A DNA stretch of 64,000 nt. It comes from Coniochaeta sp. PMI_546 (Eukaryota; Ascomycota; Sordariomycetes; Coniochaetales; Coniochaetaceae). The notes under the pieces are model-generated. The model was not told the DNA's origin, made no database searches, and was given only the letters and a program-made list of their open reading frames with translations. Of this stretch, positions 37,434 through 47,094 are shown piece by piece. Position numbers and translations under genes: made by a program. Within the stretch, counting starts at the first letter, position 1. Each line of letters begins with the position of its first letter. The stretch lies in contig MU271148.1 of assembly GCA_021432605.1 (NCBI GenBank), forward strand, positions 1,495,362 to 1,559,361, given 5' to 3'.

Positions 37434-39392
37434 CTACTCATCAACCCGATTCAACACCGCGACACCCTCAACATGTCCCGTCTGCGGGAAGAAGTCGAAG
37501 CCTCTGATACTCTCAATCTCATAACGCACCTTCCTCTTCACATTCTTCTCCGTCTCTTCCGTCTTTTCCGCCCCCACAACAGCCTCCTCGACCTTCTCCA
37601 CAGCCTCCTCGACCTTCTCCACAGCCTCCTCGACCTTCTCCACAGCCTCCATCACCACATCTTTCACGTCCTGCACCGCTCCCTCCGCCGTCTCAACAGC
37701 CTTCTCCACCACGCCCTTCTCCCCCTCTTCCTCCGCCCCATCAACCTCCCCCCTCACAAGCACCCCAACATCCCTAGCCTGCGTATGCACATTACAGCTG
37801 ACATACACCACCCGCCTGGGCCGGAACTCAAGCAGCTGCCTCAGGAACCCCTTGTCGCAGCCCTTGCGCGGGGGGTCGAGCACGACAACCGTCTCGTCCG
37901 GGTCGTAGCCCTCGACGCTCTTGAACAGCTCATTCGCGTCGGCGGCGACGAACCGGCACCTCTCCTTGTCCAGCCCGTTGAGCTCCGCGTTGCGGCGCGC
38001 AAAGGCGATGGACTTGTCGGCTATGTCGATGCCGATGCTCGTGCCGCCCTGCGGGAAGAGGGAGGGGGACAGGGTGATGGTGAAGAGGCCCGAGCCGGAG
38101 TAGGCGTCGATCAGGTACTTGACGGGTTTTTGGGTGGCGGCGGATGAGGCCGGAGGTAGGATGTGCTCCCGCACGTAGGCGGTGAAGGGGGAGAGGATGG
38201 AGTTGTTGTTCTGGAAGAAGGAGCCCGCCGGGTTGGTGAAGATGAAGTCGTCGATGTACTCTGTCGTCGTGGCGTTGTTGTCCGTCTCGCAGGTCTTGTA
38301 GTCGGTGTACGCGTCCGAGACTACTTTGACGCTGTCGGACTCGGGTGGTGGGGTGGTGGTGCTGTCTGAGGCGGGGATGCGGACGGTGTTCTCCCGCAGC
38401 AAGATGGTGGCGCCGCGGGTGTAGTTGCCGTACTCGGTCTCCATACGCTTGCGCTCGCGTTTGAGGCCTAGGCGGACGGCGTCCGTGCCGATGGGGCAGT
38501 CCTCTATATCGAGGACCTTCTTGGAGCCCTTTGGTGTGAAGCCTATTGGTGGCATGACCTCAAAGGGCTTCTTGACCTTGCGCGTGCCGCCGGGCGGACC
38601 GTCGAAGTGAGGCGTTAGTTTGGTGCGGTAGCCGTACTGCAGCGGGCTACCGATGGTGTCCAGAATGGAGGGGACGAACTCCTGGGGCAGATTTGAGAAG
38701 TTCTTGTAGGCCTTTTCGACGATGGTCTTTTTGATCTTGAGTTGTTCCGGGTAGTCGAGCATCTGGAACTGGCACCCTGCACACTTGGCAAAGTAGGGGC
38801 ATTGGATCCGGCTGTCGTCGCGGAGGGGCGAAGGCTTCACGACGGAGATGAAGTCTGCGACGGAGTACTGCTCTTTCTCTAGGTGGCGGTAGACTTTGAC
38901 TTTGACTGTGTCGCCGGGGATGGAGAAGGGCACGGTGTAGATCCGGTCTGAGCCTGGTTGCCGGGCGAGGCCGTCTCCTGTCGAGGACAGCTCGACCACT
39001 TCCACTTCGATCTCAGTGCCCCGTTCTGGCAGGGCAGGTCTGGCATCTGTTTGCCCATCTGCAGCACTGACTTTGCTCACATCGTCCTCTCCTGAGATCC
39101 TTGTCTTTGCCAGGAGAGCTTGAATGTCTGCTAGGAGGACTTCCTCATGCGAACCCTCTACCACGGGTTTTGCCTGTTTGCGCATCCGCCTCTTGCCGCC
39201 ATTTTGGGAGGGGCCTTTCTCCCACTTCCTCTTGGTTTGACTCATGATCTTCGTGAAGTCTTCTGTGGTATGAAGTGAAGCCTGACAAGGTGAGAGTAGT
39301 GAGTTGAGGGTTGAGAATGGTCTCGTCCGGCCCTCAACAGATGGGAATTTTCGTGATAGCGATGAGAAGATCCTCAGCGGCGAGAATTGCAT
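37434..39392 (-). CDS. TRM2: tRNA (uracil-5-)-methyltransferase, Trm2-like
   Basis: Makes m5U54 in the tRNA T-loop from S-adenosylmethionine. The product is 652 aa from one exon. A TRAM-like domain (EVVELSSTGDGLAR...VPFSIPGDTVKVKV) covers about residues 125-185. An iron-sulfur-type cysteine set (CPYFAKCAGCQF) follows. The methyltransferase has FTNPAGSFFQNN, the SAM loop IDAYSGSGLFTI, DPPRKGCDKGF and the catalytic-Cys motif YVSCNVHTQARD. Between that motif and the C-terminal FDFFPQTGHVEGVAVL lies an unusual acidic insert of about 80 residues, with three 7-residue repeats. Two in-frame Met codons (39392 and 39245, residue 50) bracket an Arg/Ser-rich presequence-like segment, so mitochondrial and cytosolic forms are likely. 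It is divergent from gamma-glutamyltransferase (403 bp apart). Confidence 0.92.
   Translation of the reverse strand: MQFSPLRIFSSLSRKFPSVEGRTRPFSTLNSLLSPCQASLHTTEDFTKIMSQTKRKWEKGPSQNGGKRRMRKQAKPVVEGSHEEVLLADIQALLAKTRISGEDDVSKVSAADGQTDARPALPERGTEIEVEVVELSSTGDGLARQPGSDRIYTVPFSIPGDTVKVKVYRHLEKEQYSVADFISVVKPSPLRDDSRIQCPYFAKCAGCQFQMLDYPEQLKIKKTIVEKAYKNFSNLPQEFVPSILDTIGSPLQYGYRTKLTPHFDGPPGGTRKVKKPFEVMPPIGFTPKGSKKVLDIEDCPIGTDAVRLGLKRERKRMETEYGNYTRGATILLRENTVRIPASDSTTTPPPESDSVKVVSDAYTDYKTCETDNNATTTEYIDDFIFTNPAGSFFQNNNSILSPFTAYVREHILPPASSAATQKPVKYLIDAYSGSGLFTITLSPSLFPQGGTSIGIDIADKSIAFARRNAELNGLDKERCRFVAADANELFKSVEGYDPDETVVVLDPPRKGCDKGFLRQLLEFRPRRVVYVSCNVHTQARDVGVLVRGEVDGAEEEGEKGVVEKAVETAEGAVQDVKDVVMEAVEKVEEAVEKVEEAVEKVEEAVVGAEKTEETEKNVKRKVRYEIESIRGFDFFPQTGHVEGVAVLNRVDE
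37581..37643. repeat. Three perfect 21-bp tandem repeats inside TRM2
   Basis: The 21-bp unit (agcctcctcgaccttctcca plus c) occurs three times without change, followed by a 7-bp partial copy. On the coding strand it adds repeats of a Val-Glu-Glu-Ala-Val-Glu-Lys type to the acidic insert. Perfect identity suggests recent expansion. Confidence 0.9.
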
Positions 39393-39795
39393 GAGAGACT
39401 GATTTCAGCGCAGACTTACAGCCAACGTCAGCTCATTACGTCTTGTGTTGCTATAGGATGAGTCGCGATACCCTTAAAAAGGTATATCTTAAAAAACATT
39501 CATTTATGCTGACTTTTTCGATCAGCTGCAAGCGGATTCGCTGTAAATTCAAGGTTATTTTTGACCAATCAGCTGGCTGGGCGGCCACCATCGGTCTACC
39601 TTGATGGCTATCTTTCTTATCGGGAAGTGGCGCCCGACATCCAGTCATGGACCGGCCGACTTCCGGGAGAACTGGGACTGTCTTCTGTCCGATTCACTAT
39701 CTGTCTCTAGGTACTTAAGGTAGTCAAGTCTGTACGACACGAAACATAGACATGCAATAGCATCCAGTAGACTGTATTCTTTCAATTCTTGAATC
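39393..39795. promoter_or_regulatory. Divergent promoter between TRM2 and gamma-glutamyltransferase
   Basis: A 403-bp intergenic segment separates the two divergent start codons. An AGGTACTTAAGGTAG motif lies at about 39710-39724. No other element was recognised. Confidence 0.4.
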
Positions 39796-41904
39796 ATGGG
39801 TTAGTGACACATTCTGTTCCCAAGTCCTACATGTATGACGTAACCATCGCTGACATAGTCACAGGACACTGTCGACGGCTACAGGGCGCCGCGGCCTTGA
39901 TCTCGTTAGCTGCTCTTGCACTCGGCTCGCCTGTAGATCAAGTTCCATTTCAACATCAAAAGGGGGGTAAAGGTGCCGTAGCCAGCGAGAGCAAAGTATG
40001 CTCCCAAATAGGCATTGACCTCCTGGAGCGCGGCGTAAGCTCCTTTGTCACACCCCCGTAGTCAGAACCGTAACACTAAAGCTTATGCAGGGGAGCGCGG
40101 CCGATGCCTTTGTCGGAACCCAGCTGTGTGTTGGGGTTATTGGGATGTACCATTCTGGCATAGGTGGCGGCGGCTTCATGCTGGTCCGGGATAGGGATGG
40201 CAATTATGAGTCCATCGACTACCGAGAAACGGCACCCGCGGCAGCGCACAGGGATATGTACCAGGGTAACGTCAACGGCAGCATATTCGGAGGACTGTCT
40301 GCTGGCGTCCCTGGTGAATTGCGAGGGCTAGAATATGTGCATACCAAATACGGGGTAAGGAGAAAGGGAACGTGCACTTGGCACTGGATTACTACAGTCA
40401 CTGATGATATCCTCCCTAGACACTTCCGTGGAAAGCCGTCGTCATGCCTTCAGTCCATGTTGCGCGAAAAGGCTTTGAAGGTTTGTCGGACGATGCTCGT
40501 TGATGTTGTCTTGACGAGGTGCTAACACTTCGGACCAGTAACTGATGACTTGGTACGGTACATGGCCTTTGCAGTGCAAGAGGGCGCCGACTTCCTAGCT
40601 ACAGACCCTGTGTGGGCTCAGGATTTTGCCCCTGATGGTGAGTTGACGTCCTTGGAAAGGTTGACCTCCCCTAACATTGGATGCAGGACACCTAGTCAAG
40701 CTTGGGGATATAATGACCCGAAAACGATTGGCAGAGTGAGTCGTCTCACGGCCTCAGCGGTTCCTCCTGACTGACACAACTGTGCAGCACGATGGAAAAG
40801 ATTGCGAACCATGGCCCGGATGTCTTTTACACAGGCGACATGGGTACGTACGCTCCCTATGCTGATCAATTACTGTTCAGCAACGCTGACTTCCATACAG
40901 CGCAATCCATGATCGACCTCATACAAGCAGATAACGGAACCATGACCATGGACGATCTGAAAGACTACAAGATCCTTGTCAGACAACCCCTAAAGATAGA
41001 CTACAGAGGCTACAAAGTCTTCGCAAATACCGCCCCAAGCAGTGGTGCCATCACCCTCAGTATGCTCAAGACCATGGAGCAGTATCCCCTCTCCGACCGC
41101 AAAGACGCCAACCTCACGACCCACCGCTTCAACGAGGCAATGCGATTCGCCTACGGCGCACGCGTCGAGCTCGGCGACCCGAACTACATCCGCAACATCG
41201 AGCAGTACGAGAACAACCTCATCTCCGCCGCCAACGCAAAAGAGACCTTCTCCCGCATCCGCGACAACGAAACGCAACCGGTCGAAGCGTACGACCCCAA
41301 CGGGACCTACACGACAGAAGGATTCGGTACGTCCCACATCGTCGCGGCCGACGGCTCGGGGTTGGCCATCTCGTCCACCACCACACTCAATCTGCTCTTC
41401 GGCGCGCAGATCATGACACCCGAGACGGGCATCATCCTAAATGATCAGATGAATGACTTCTCGATCCCCAACGTGCGCAATGCCTTCGGGTACGTGCCCT
41501 CGCCCAACAACTTCATCTCGCCCGGCAAACGGCCTCTATCGTCCTGCACCCCCGTGATAATCGAGCACGGCAACGGGACCCTGTTCTTCACCACCGGCGC
41601 GGCGGGCGGGTCGCGGATCATCAGTGCTACGGCCCAGACGGTCTGGCATGTCATCGAGCACGAGATGAGCATGTACGAGGCTGTTGCTGAGCCGAGGCTG
41701 CACGACCAGCTCATGCCGAATGAGGTCACGGTCGAGACCACGTTTGATAACAGGACGGTGGCGAGTATGGCTGAGAAGGGACATAACGTTACATGGGTGA
41801 GGCCTGGTGTTAGTGCCGTCCAGGGCATCCGGATGCTGTGGAATGGGAGTTTCGAGGCTGTGGGCGAGACGAGGCAGAAGAATAGTGGGGGATTGAGCAT
41901 GTAG
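39796..41904 (+). CDS. Gamma-glutamyltransferase (gamma-glutamyl transpeptidase)
   Basis: Cleaves and transfers the gamma-glutamyl group of glutathione. I derive eight exons: 39796-39799, 39865-40034, 40091-40354, 40420-40480, 40539-40637, 40687-40735, 40788-40843 and 40901-41904, giving 568 aa. All junctions have GT...AG and keep phase. The first coding exon is only ATGG. The N-terminus has a hydrophobic signal or anchor (AALISLAALALGS). Family motifs are ERGGSAADAFVG, GIGGGGFML, DYRETAP, GGLSAGVPGELRG and the autoprocessing nucleophile in FGTSHIV (Thr378, codon 41329-41331), followed by STTTLNLLFG and the oxyanion or substrate loop TTGAAGGSRI. The enzyme is expected in the secretory path, vacuole or cell surface. 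The 57-nt intron 40844-40900 is a multiple of three without stops. Removing it restores the usual GDMAQSMIDLIQ. Confidence 0.93.
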
Positions 41905-42201
41905 GTGTCTGGGGTCGAGAGAGTTGGCGTACTGGGAGACGGTATTCCTGTTGTATTTGCATGGAGCATTATGTACACTGAAAGGCGCATGTCGGTTTTA
42001 CAACACAGGTAGTGGAAGCGGGACCTATGAGGGCAAGTGAGCGAGCTGCGGAACGGTCACGGTTGTACAATTGCATAAGTCTAGAGGGTGAATCTAGGAC
42101 ATAACACAAACACGCTGCGTGATTGCTTTAAACTCCTCGATCGAACAATCGTTACAAGGAAGAGGGTATCCCATGCTGTCTATAGATATATAAGGGAACG
42201 T

Positions 42202-43947
42202 TCATGATCTCATTGCCACCAGCTTCTCCATCTGGGCCGTCCACTTCTTCACAAACTCCTCTTCCGTGAATCTCTTAGCCGAAACCCTCGCCCTCCTTCG
42301 TACTGCTAGCGGGTTGGGCAGAGAGAGTGCCTTCTCGAAGCCCTCTGCGAACTCGGTGGATGTTGTAGCATGGAAACCTGTCGTCACCAATGTCAGCTCC
42401 AGTCATAAGCGTCGGTGGCAGAGGGCCGACTTACCCGTTGGCTCCCCATCAATCTCGGTCACAATATCAAGCTTCGGTCCACCACTATCATGAACCACCG
42501 AGATAAGACCCGCAGCCTGGTACTCGACAACTCCAATGCCAAAGTGCTCGTTCCACATGCCGTTGACGCCCACAGAAGCTTTCCTCAACCACTCCAAGAT
42601 CTCGGGCCAAGAGGCATCCAGATGGAACTCGACTCGGTCCTTGATGTGAAGCTCGTTGACCAGCAATCGCAGCTTGTACACACGCTTCGAGTCATGGTCA
42701 TCCCTGACACTACCAATCAACACCAGCTTAGCCTTCTTCGAAGCCTCGCTTCCGGTCTTCAGGAACTCCGCAAACGCCTGAATAATCAGTTGATGATTCT
42801 TCTCCGGTCTGAACTGCGCGATGTAGAGAATCACATTCTCCCGCTTGCTCTCGCTTGCTTCGGACACTTCGATTTCCTGCTCCATCACCTTGACTGCCAC
42901 CGGTGGATAAACCACAGCGATCGGGTTCGCGTTATGCTTGCTCTTCCGCAACGGACCCCATAGCTTCTGTATATGCGCCTGTGTCCAGCTCGAGTTCGTC
43001 ATGACAATGTCGATCGAGGATCCAGTCAAGGAATAAAAATATGCAAACAACTTCCAGTAAAGCTTCTTCACATAGCCCCTCGCGCCGGTCCCTTTGCCTG
43101 CATTCACGCCCTGGCTTCCTACTGCCGATGTCGGATCGAGAGAGTCAAGCATGTCGGTCGAAATGGTCGGATAGTGCACATAGGCACCTGTCGGGACGTC
43201 GCGGAACAGAAACTTGGAAAGGCCGAGGGCGAACGCGTAGCCCATTGTGTCAACGAAGACGTCTGGTACCAGCAGAGAGAAGGCGTCCCAGGCTAGGATC
43301 ACGGAGCCTAGGGACTGGCCGGCGAGTGTGAAGTGTGGCCAGGTCGAGGCTAGGACCCAGTGGCGGGTCGATAGGTAGAGGAAGGCGACAGTTGGAGCGT
43401 GGAGTCGGATGTTAAACCGGGTCTGTGAAGTCTTTTGTTAGCTCTTGAGCGACACCAACACAGTGTGGGCTCATAGTCTTACCTCAACCCTCTGCAGAAT
43501 AGCTTCCTTATTCACGTCATGATCGCCAGTGTAGACAACACATTTTGCATTTGGCCAGCGGTTCTGTGTCGCCCGAATAGCAGCCCAAAGGACTCTCTCA
43601 CCTCCACCGCCTGCATTGCAGAATGGATGGAAGAAGCCGACGATGCCGTCCCAGTCCTTGTCCGCTTTGTCGCCGTTCCTGGATGATCCTATTGCGTGAG
43701 AGTCCAACCGCTCCCAGTCATCGTCGTCGCTGTCTTTCTCGTCCTGCCGCTTCTTCTCTCGGTATGCCTTTTGGTCCGCGTTCATGACTTCGAGGATGCG
43801 CGACCGACGGCCCTCGGTCTTCCTACGGAGGTACCATCCTAGCAGCGATCCTACTGTCTTATAGACAAAAGGGAAGAGAAAGAGCCAGGCAAATGGGGCA
43901 AAAGCGATGGCAGACACGGCCAGCATGCCGAGTGACTTGAAGTCCAT
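42202..43947 (-). CDS. ALG11: GDP-Man:Man3GlcNAc2-PP-dolichol alpha-1,2-mannosyltransferase
   Basis: Adds the fourth and fifth mannoses to the lipid-linked N-glycan precursor on the cytosolic face of the ER. The product is 542 aa in three exons: 43947-43483, 43422-42435 and 42377-42202. Introns are 60 nt (GTAAGA, branch GCTAAC) and 57 nt (GTAAGT...ACAG). An N-terminal membrane helix (about residues 8-32) anchors the protein. Alg11 hallmarks are [60 protein letters not shown], the donor-site stretch [17 protein letters not shown], and the retaining glycosyltransferase E-x7-E motif in [17 protein letters not shown]. It is divergent from COX18. Confidence 0.95.
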
Positions 43948-44445
43948 CTCGATCGGAGACTACGGCCAAGGTGGCCTGAAGTGAGGATAACAGCCAAGCT
44001 TTCGGTAGTTCCAAGACGGGCTGATACTTCTGAGAGACTAACAGCGGTTGAGGGCGACGAGCTTAGAGAACGATGAAATGCGATGTCCTTCAAGATAACG
44101 AGTGACAAAGTTTGTTGATAAATCGAACAGAATCTGGCCTTCTCAGGCTGAACCGGTGACTTGGGAAGGGGCCACCGTGCTTGTGACGTCGGTAGGCTGC
44201 AAGGAGATGCGATACGACGCTAGTACCCATTAGCGCCGTTCACAGGGGCACGGGACACATGTTAGCGCCTGGACCCTGTGTTCGCTTAGCGGCTGATGAC
44301 TTTGACAGGTGCTAGAAGCTCGACGTGTGTCTTTGGTAGGACAATCTCATCGTGAGTCTTGTCTCATCGTGTGGCTTAGTCTTCACGTGAGTACAAGAAA
44401 CAGACACAACAACGATGCGACATCAATGAACGACTCTGGAGATCC
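43948..44445. promoter_or_regulatory. Divergent promoter between ALG11 and COX18
   Basis: A 498-bp segment separates two housekeeping genes on opposite strands. No specific element was recognised. Confidence 0.4.
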
Positions 44446-45675
44446 TTGTGCCTCAGGATGACAGTCCTAAGTCGACTTGGTCCTGCATTGGGCAGCTCAA
44501 GGCCCCAACTGCTCCGGGTGTCATCAGTCACTCTTCGCTCGCACCTTGGCAATGAGTCTCATATATTTGGATCCAACCACTTGGTCTTGGATCTGAGAAG
44601 AAGCATCCCAGGAGCAAGACGAAACTTCTCCGTCGCCAACACCCTTGAAACTGCCGTCTACGATGCAACACAACTCATATCCACCATCCACACCGCAACC
44701 GGCACTCCTTGGTATATCACCATCCCCCTCGCCGCCCTGGCAGTGAACCTCGTCGCCAGGGTGCCTGTCACAATATACAGCCGCAAGCTCGAACAAAAGC
44801 GGGCTCGGCTCATCCCCTTATTTTGGGCATGGAACTCACGGCACACCGAGAACGTGATTCGTGCCAACCCCGGGAAACCCATGGTGAAGTTGCAGGCAGC
44901 CATCCAGAAAAGATCCCTGGCGTCAGAGAGGAGGATTTCCAAGGACCATGGCGTTCAGTCATGGAAGATCAACTATCTAGGTTCGATCACTGCCCTTCCG
45001 TTCTTCATCACGGCCATTCAGGGTGTGAGGAGACTGTGTGGTGCTGGAGGAGGGTTATTTGGGCTGTTTAGCAACCCACTACCGGACATTGCGAGGTCGA
45101 TGAGCGGGAAGGATGCGATAGAGGAGACGCCTTCGACGTCTTCTACATCAGACCACGCCGTCGGCCAAACTCCGTGGAGTTCGGATATCTCCCAGATTGA
45201 CAGCTCGGCAGTCGCAGCTCCAGCAGCAAGCCAGGCACCTCTCGGCGCTGACTTACTGGGCTACGAGCCGTCACTCTCTACAGGTGGCTGTCTCTGGTTC
45301 CCGGACCTGACCGTGCAGGACCCTTACCATGTGCTCCCGTTCATGCTGTCGGCCGCCATGTTTTGGGTTGTCCTACCCAAGACCTTGGACCACACACGAC
45401 AGCTACTGGACCCCACGGCGAGCAACCTAAGTTGGCGGACCCGGCTTCATCGGGCTTTGCTCGTGATATCGTTGGCTCTCGGGCCACTCACGATGCATCT
45501 GCCAGCTGCTATGCACATATACTGGATATCGTCCACGCTTATTGCGACAGCGCAGCGTGATCTTATCCACAAGGTTATGAAGCTGCCTAGGAACGACTAT
45601 CAGCGTCCTCAAGGAAGGGACGCGCTTATAGTCCAACCACCTCCGCCATCACCACCACCGGCGTCGTCAGAGTAA
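44446..45675 (+). CDS. COX18: Mitochondrial inner-membrane insertase, Cox18 (Oxa1/YidC family)
   Basis: Cox18 exports the C-terminal tail of Cox2 across the mitochondrial inner membrane. The single-exon product is 409 aa. Residues 1-55 are Arg/Ser-rich and lack acids, as in a matrix presequence (ARRNFSVANT). Membrane segments lie around WYITIPLAALAVNLVARVPV, YLGSITALPFFITAIQGVRRL, YHVLPFMLSAAMFWVVL and RALLVISLALGPLTMHLPAAM. The WYITIPLAA...R-PV pattern and the final PAAMHIYWISSTL typify the Oxa1/Cox18 family. A Ser/Thr-rich insert (about 215-275) lies in the loop before the third segment. Met1 and Met5 (44458) are both possible starts. It is convergent with the Pep12-like gene. Confidence 0.88.
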   Translation: MCLRMTVLSRLGPALGSSRPQLLRVSSVTLRSHLGNESHIFGSNHLVLDLRRSIPGARRNFSVANTLETAVYDATQLISTIHTATGTPWYITIPLAALAVNLVARVPVTIYSRKLEQKRARLIPLFWAWNSRHTENVIRANPGKPMVKLQAAIQKRSLASERRISKDHGVQSWKINYLGSITALPFFITAIQGVRRLCGAGGGLFGLFSNPLPDIARSMSGKDAIEETPSTSSTSDHAVGQTPWSSDISQIDSSAVAAPAASQAPLGADLLGYEPSLSTGGCLWFPDLTVQDPYHVLPFMLSAAMFWVVLPKTLDHTRQLLDPTASNLSWRTRLHRALLVISLALGPLTMHLPAAMHIYWISSTLIATAQRDLIHKVMKLPRNDYQRPQGRDALIVQPPPPSPPPASSE

Positions 45676-45904
45676 TAAGGACGTGGGCCTGGAAATATTG
45701 ACTGGGAAGGAACCCCAGCATGATTTATAATCATAAAAAGGCTAAAGCATGGAATGTACACTAGAGATCTTGCCAGTCAAGAGGAACTCCATCAACGCCG
45801 TACTGTAGTGTAGTATATGCCGAGAGGAACAAAAGCGCTGCAAACGGCCCCAATCAATTGATTGAGGCAGATAGACCCCCCCAAGTCCACCCTCCCGGCG
45901 TCCT

Positions 45905-46775
45905 CTAACCAAGGAAAATAGCCAGCAGTATGATAGTCAATATGACCGCCAGGATCAACAAAAGACAGCAAGCCTTGCTCCTCGCATTCCTCTGGTACCT
46001 CGCCGCAGACCGCAGCTCCAGATCCGCCGCCCGCGTGTCCGTCTGCACGTTCTGCGCATTGTACGCGATGGTGTCGATCTGCTCCCCTTGCTCGCTGACG
46101 ATCTGCGCGACCTGCTGGAACAGCACGTTCAGGTCGCCCACGCCCTGCTCGATGTTGCGGATCTCCTCCTCGCGCTCGATGATCAGCGCCTCCTGGAAGT
46201 CGACCTCGTCCTGCGGGGCCAGGCGCTCGAGCTCCTGCTGCTGCTGCAGCTCGAGGAGCTGGGCCGTCTCGGCCGAGGGAGAGGCGCCCGACTCGACGTC
46301 GACGGCCGCGCGGGCGGCGGAGACGGAGGCCTTTTGCTTTTCGAGGGCTTGCCGCTGCAGGTCTTGGAAGGTGGACAGGGAGGATTGGAATTCGCGGGAG
46401 AGTTTTTGTTGGGTTAGTTTTTGGGTGGGCTAGACCACGGATGTCAGTATGGTGATTGTGATTGTGGTACTTTGAGGAAGGAGAGGATCTTACCGTAACA
46501 TCATCCCAAGTCTGGACTTTCTTGATGCCCTCGCCGACATCCTTGAATAAGCCGCGGGACTCCTCCAGCAGCTCGTGCACCCGCTCCCTGACTCGAGGCG
46601 TATCGCGGCGTGTCCCTAGATGTCCAAGCTCGCCCTTGAGTCGCTGGTTGTTGCCCGAGAGCTTGAAGAGCTTGTTGCGCAGGTCCTGCGATAAGCGCTG
46701 GAAGTCGGGATCGTCGGAGAAGCTCGGACTGCCTCTGCGCCCGGCTTCGAGGGATGATAGCTGATCAAAGGACAT
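45905..46775 (-). CDS. PEP12: Pep12-like syntaxin (endosomal Qa-SNARE)
   Basis: A 268-aa tail-anchored SNARE for fusion at late endosome/prevacuole membranes. Exons are 46775-46494 and 46429-45905. The 64-nt intron (GTAAGA, branch ACTGAC, TAG) joins TWDDVT to PTQKLTQQKL. Residues 20-100 look like the syntaxin Habc N-terminal helices (LSQDLRNKLFKLSGNNQRL). The SNARE motif covers about 170-230 (EREEEIRNIEQGVGDLNVLFQQVAQIVSEQG) with the central glutamine in LFQQV. A C-terminal helix (CCLLLILAVILTIILLAIFLG) ends at the stop. Pep12 rather than Vam3 or Tlg2 is inferred from length and motif. It is divergent from DEG1 by about 320 bp. Confidence 0.88.
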
Positions 46776-47094
46776 TGTGGGAGTGACTGAGGCGTGCTGC
46801 AGATAGTGATGAAGCCGCCGGGGTCCTCAGCGCAGATGGTGAGGATGGAGGAGGAGAGTCGGCTGATGCTTGAATGGTCGACGCTCGTGATTGAAACGGG
46901 GTGCCTTAAAGTGTGGCTGGTGACCTACGTAATTGCGCGATTGACGACTCCAGCCACATCTGCGATAAGCACGGGTATCTTATCGGGTGCGATCTTATCG
47001 ATAAGGTGTCAAAAAGTCCCCCTGCCCTATGGCTCATCCATGACTTTCACCTTGGGACAGAGCTGGGAGCAAGGAACAATGTCAATGGAGACAC

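Noticed and set aside
40844-40900. Treating this stop-free stretch of GGT as coding
   Set aside because: It has GTACGT, a GCTGAC branch site and ATACAG. Its removal restores the family sequence GDMAQSMIDLIQ, so it is better read as an intron.
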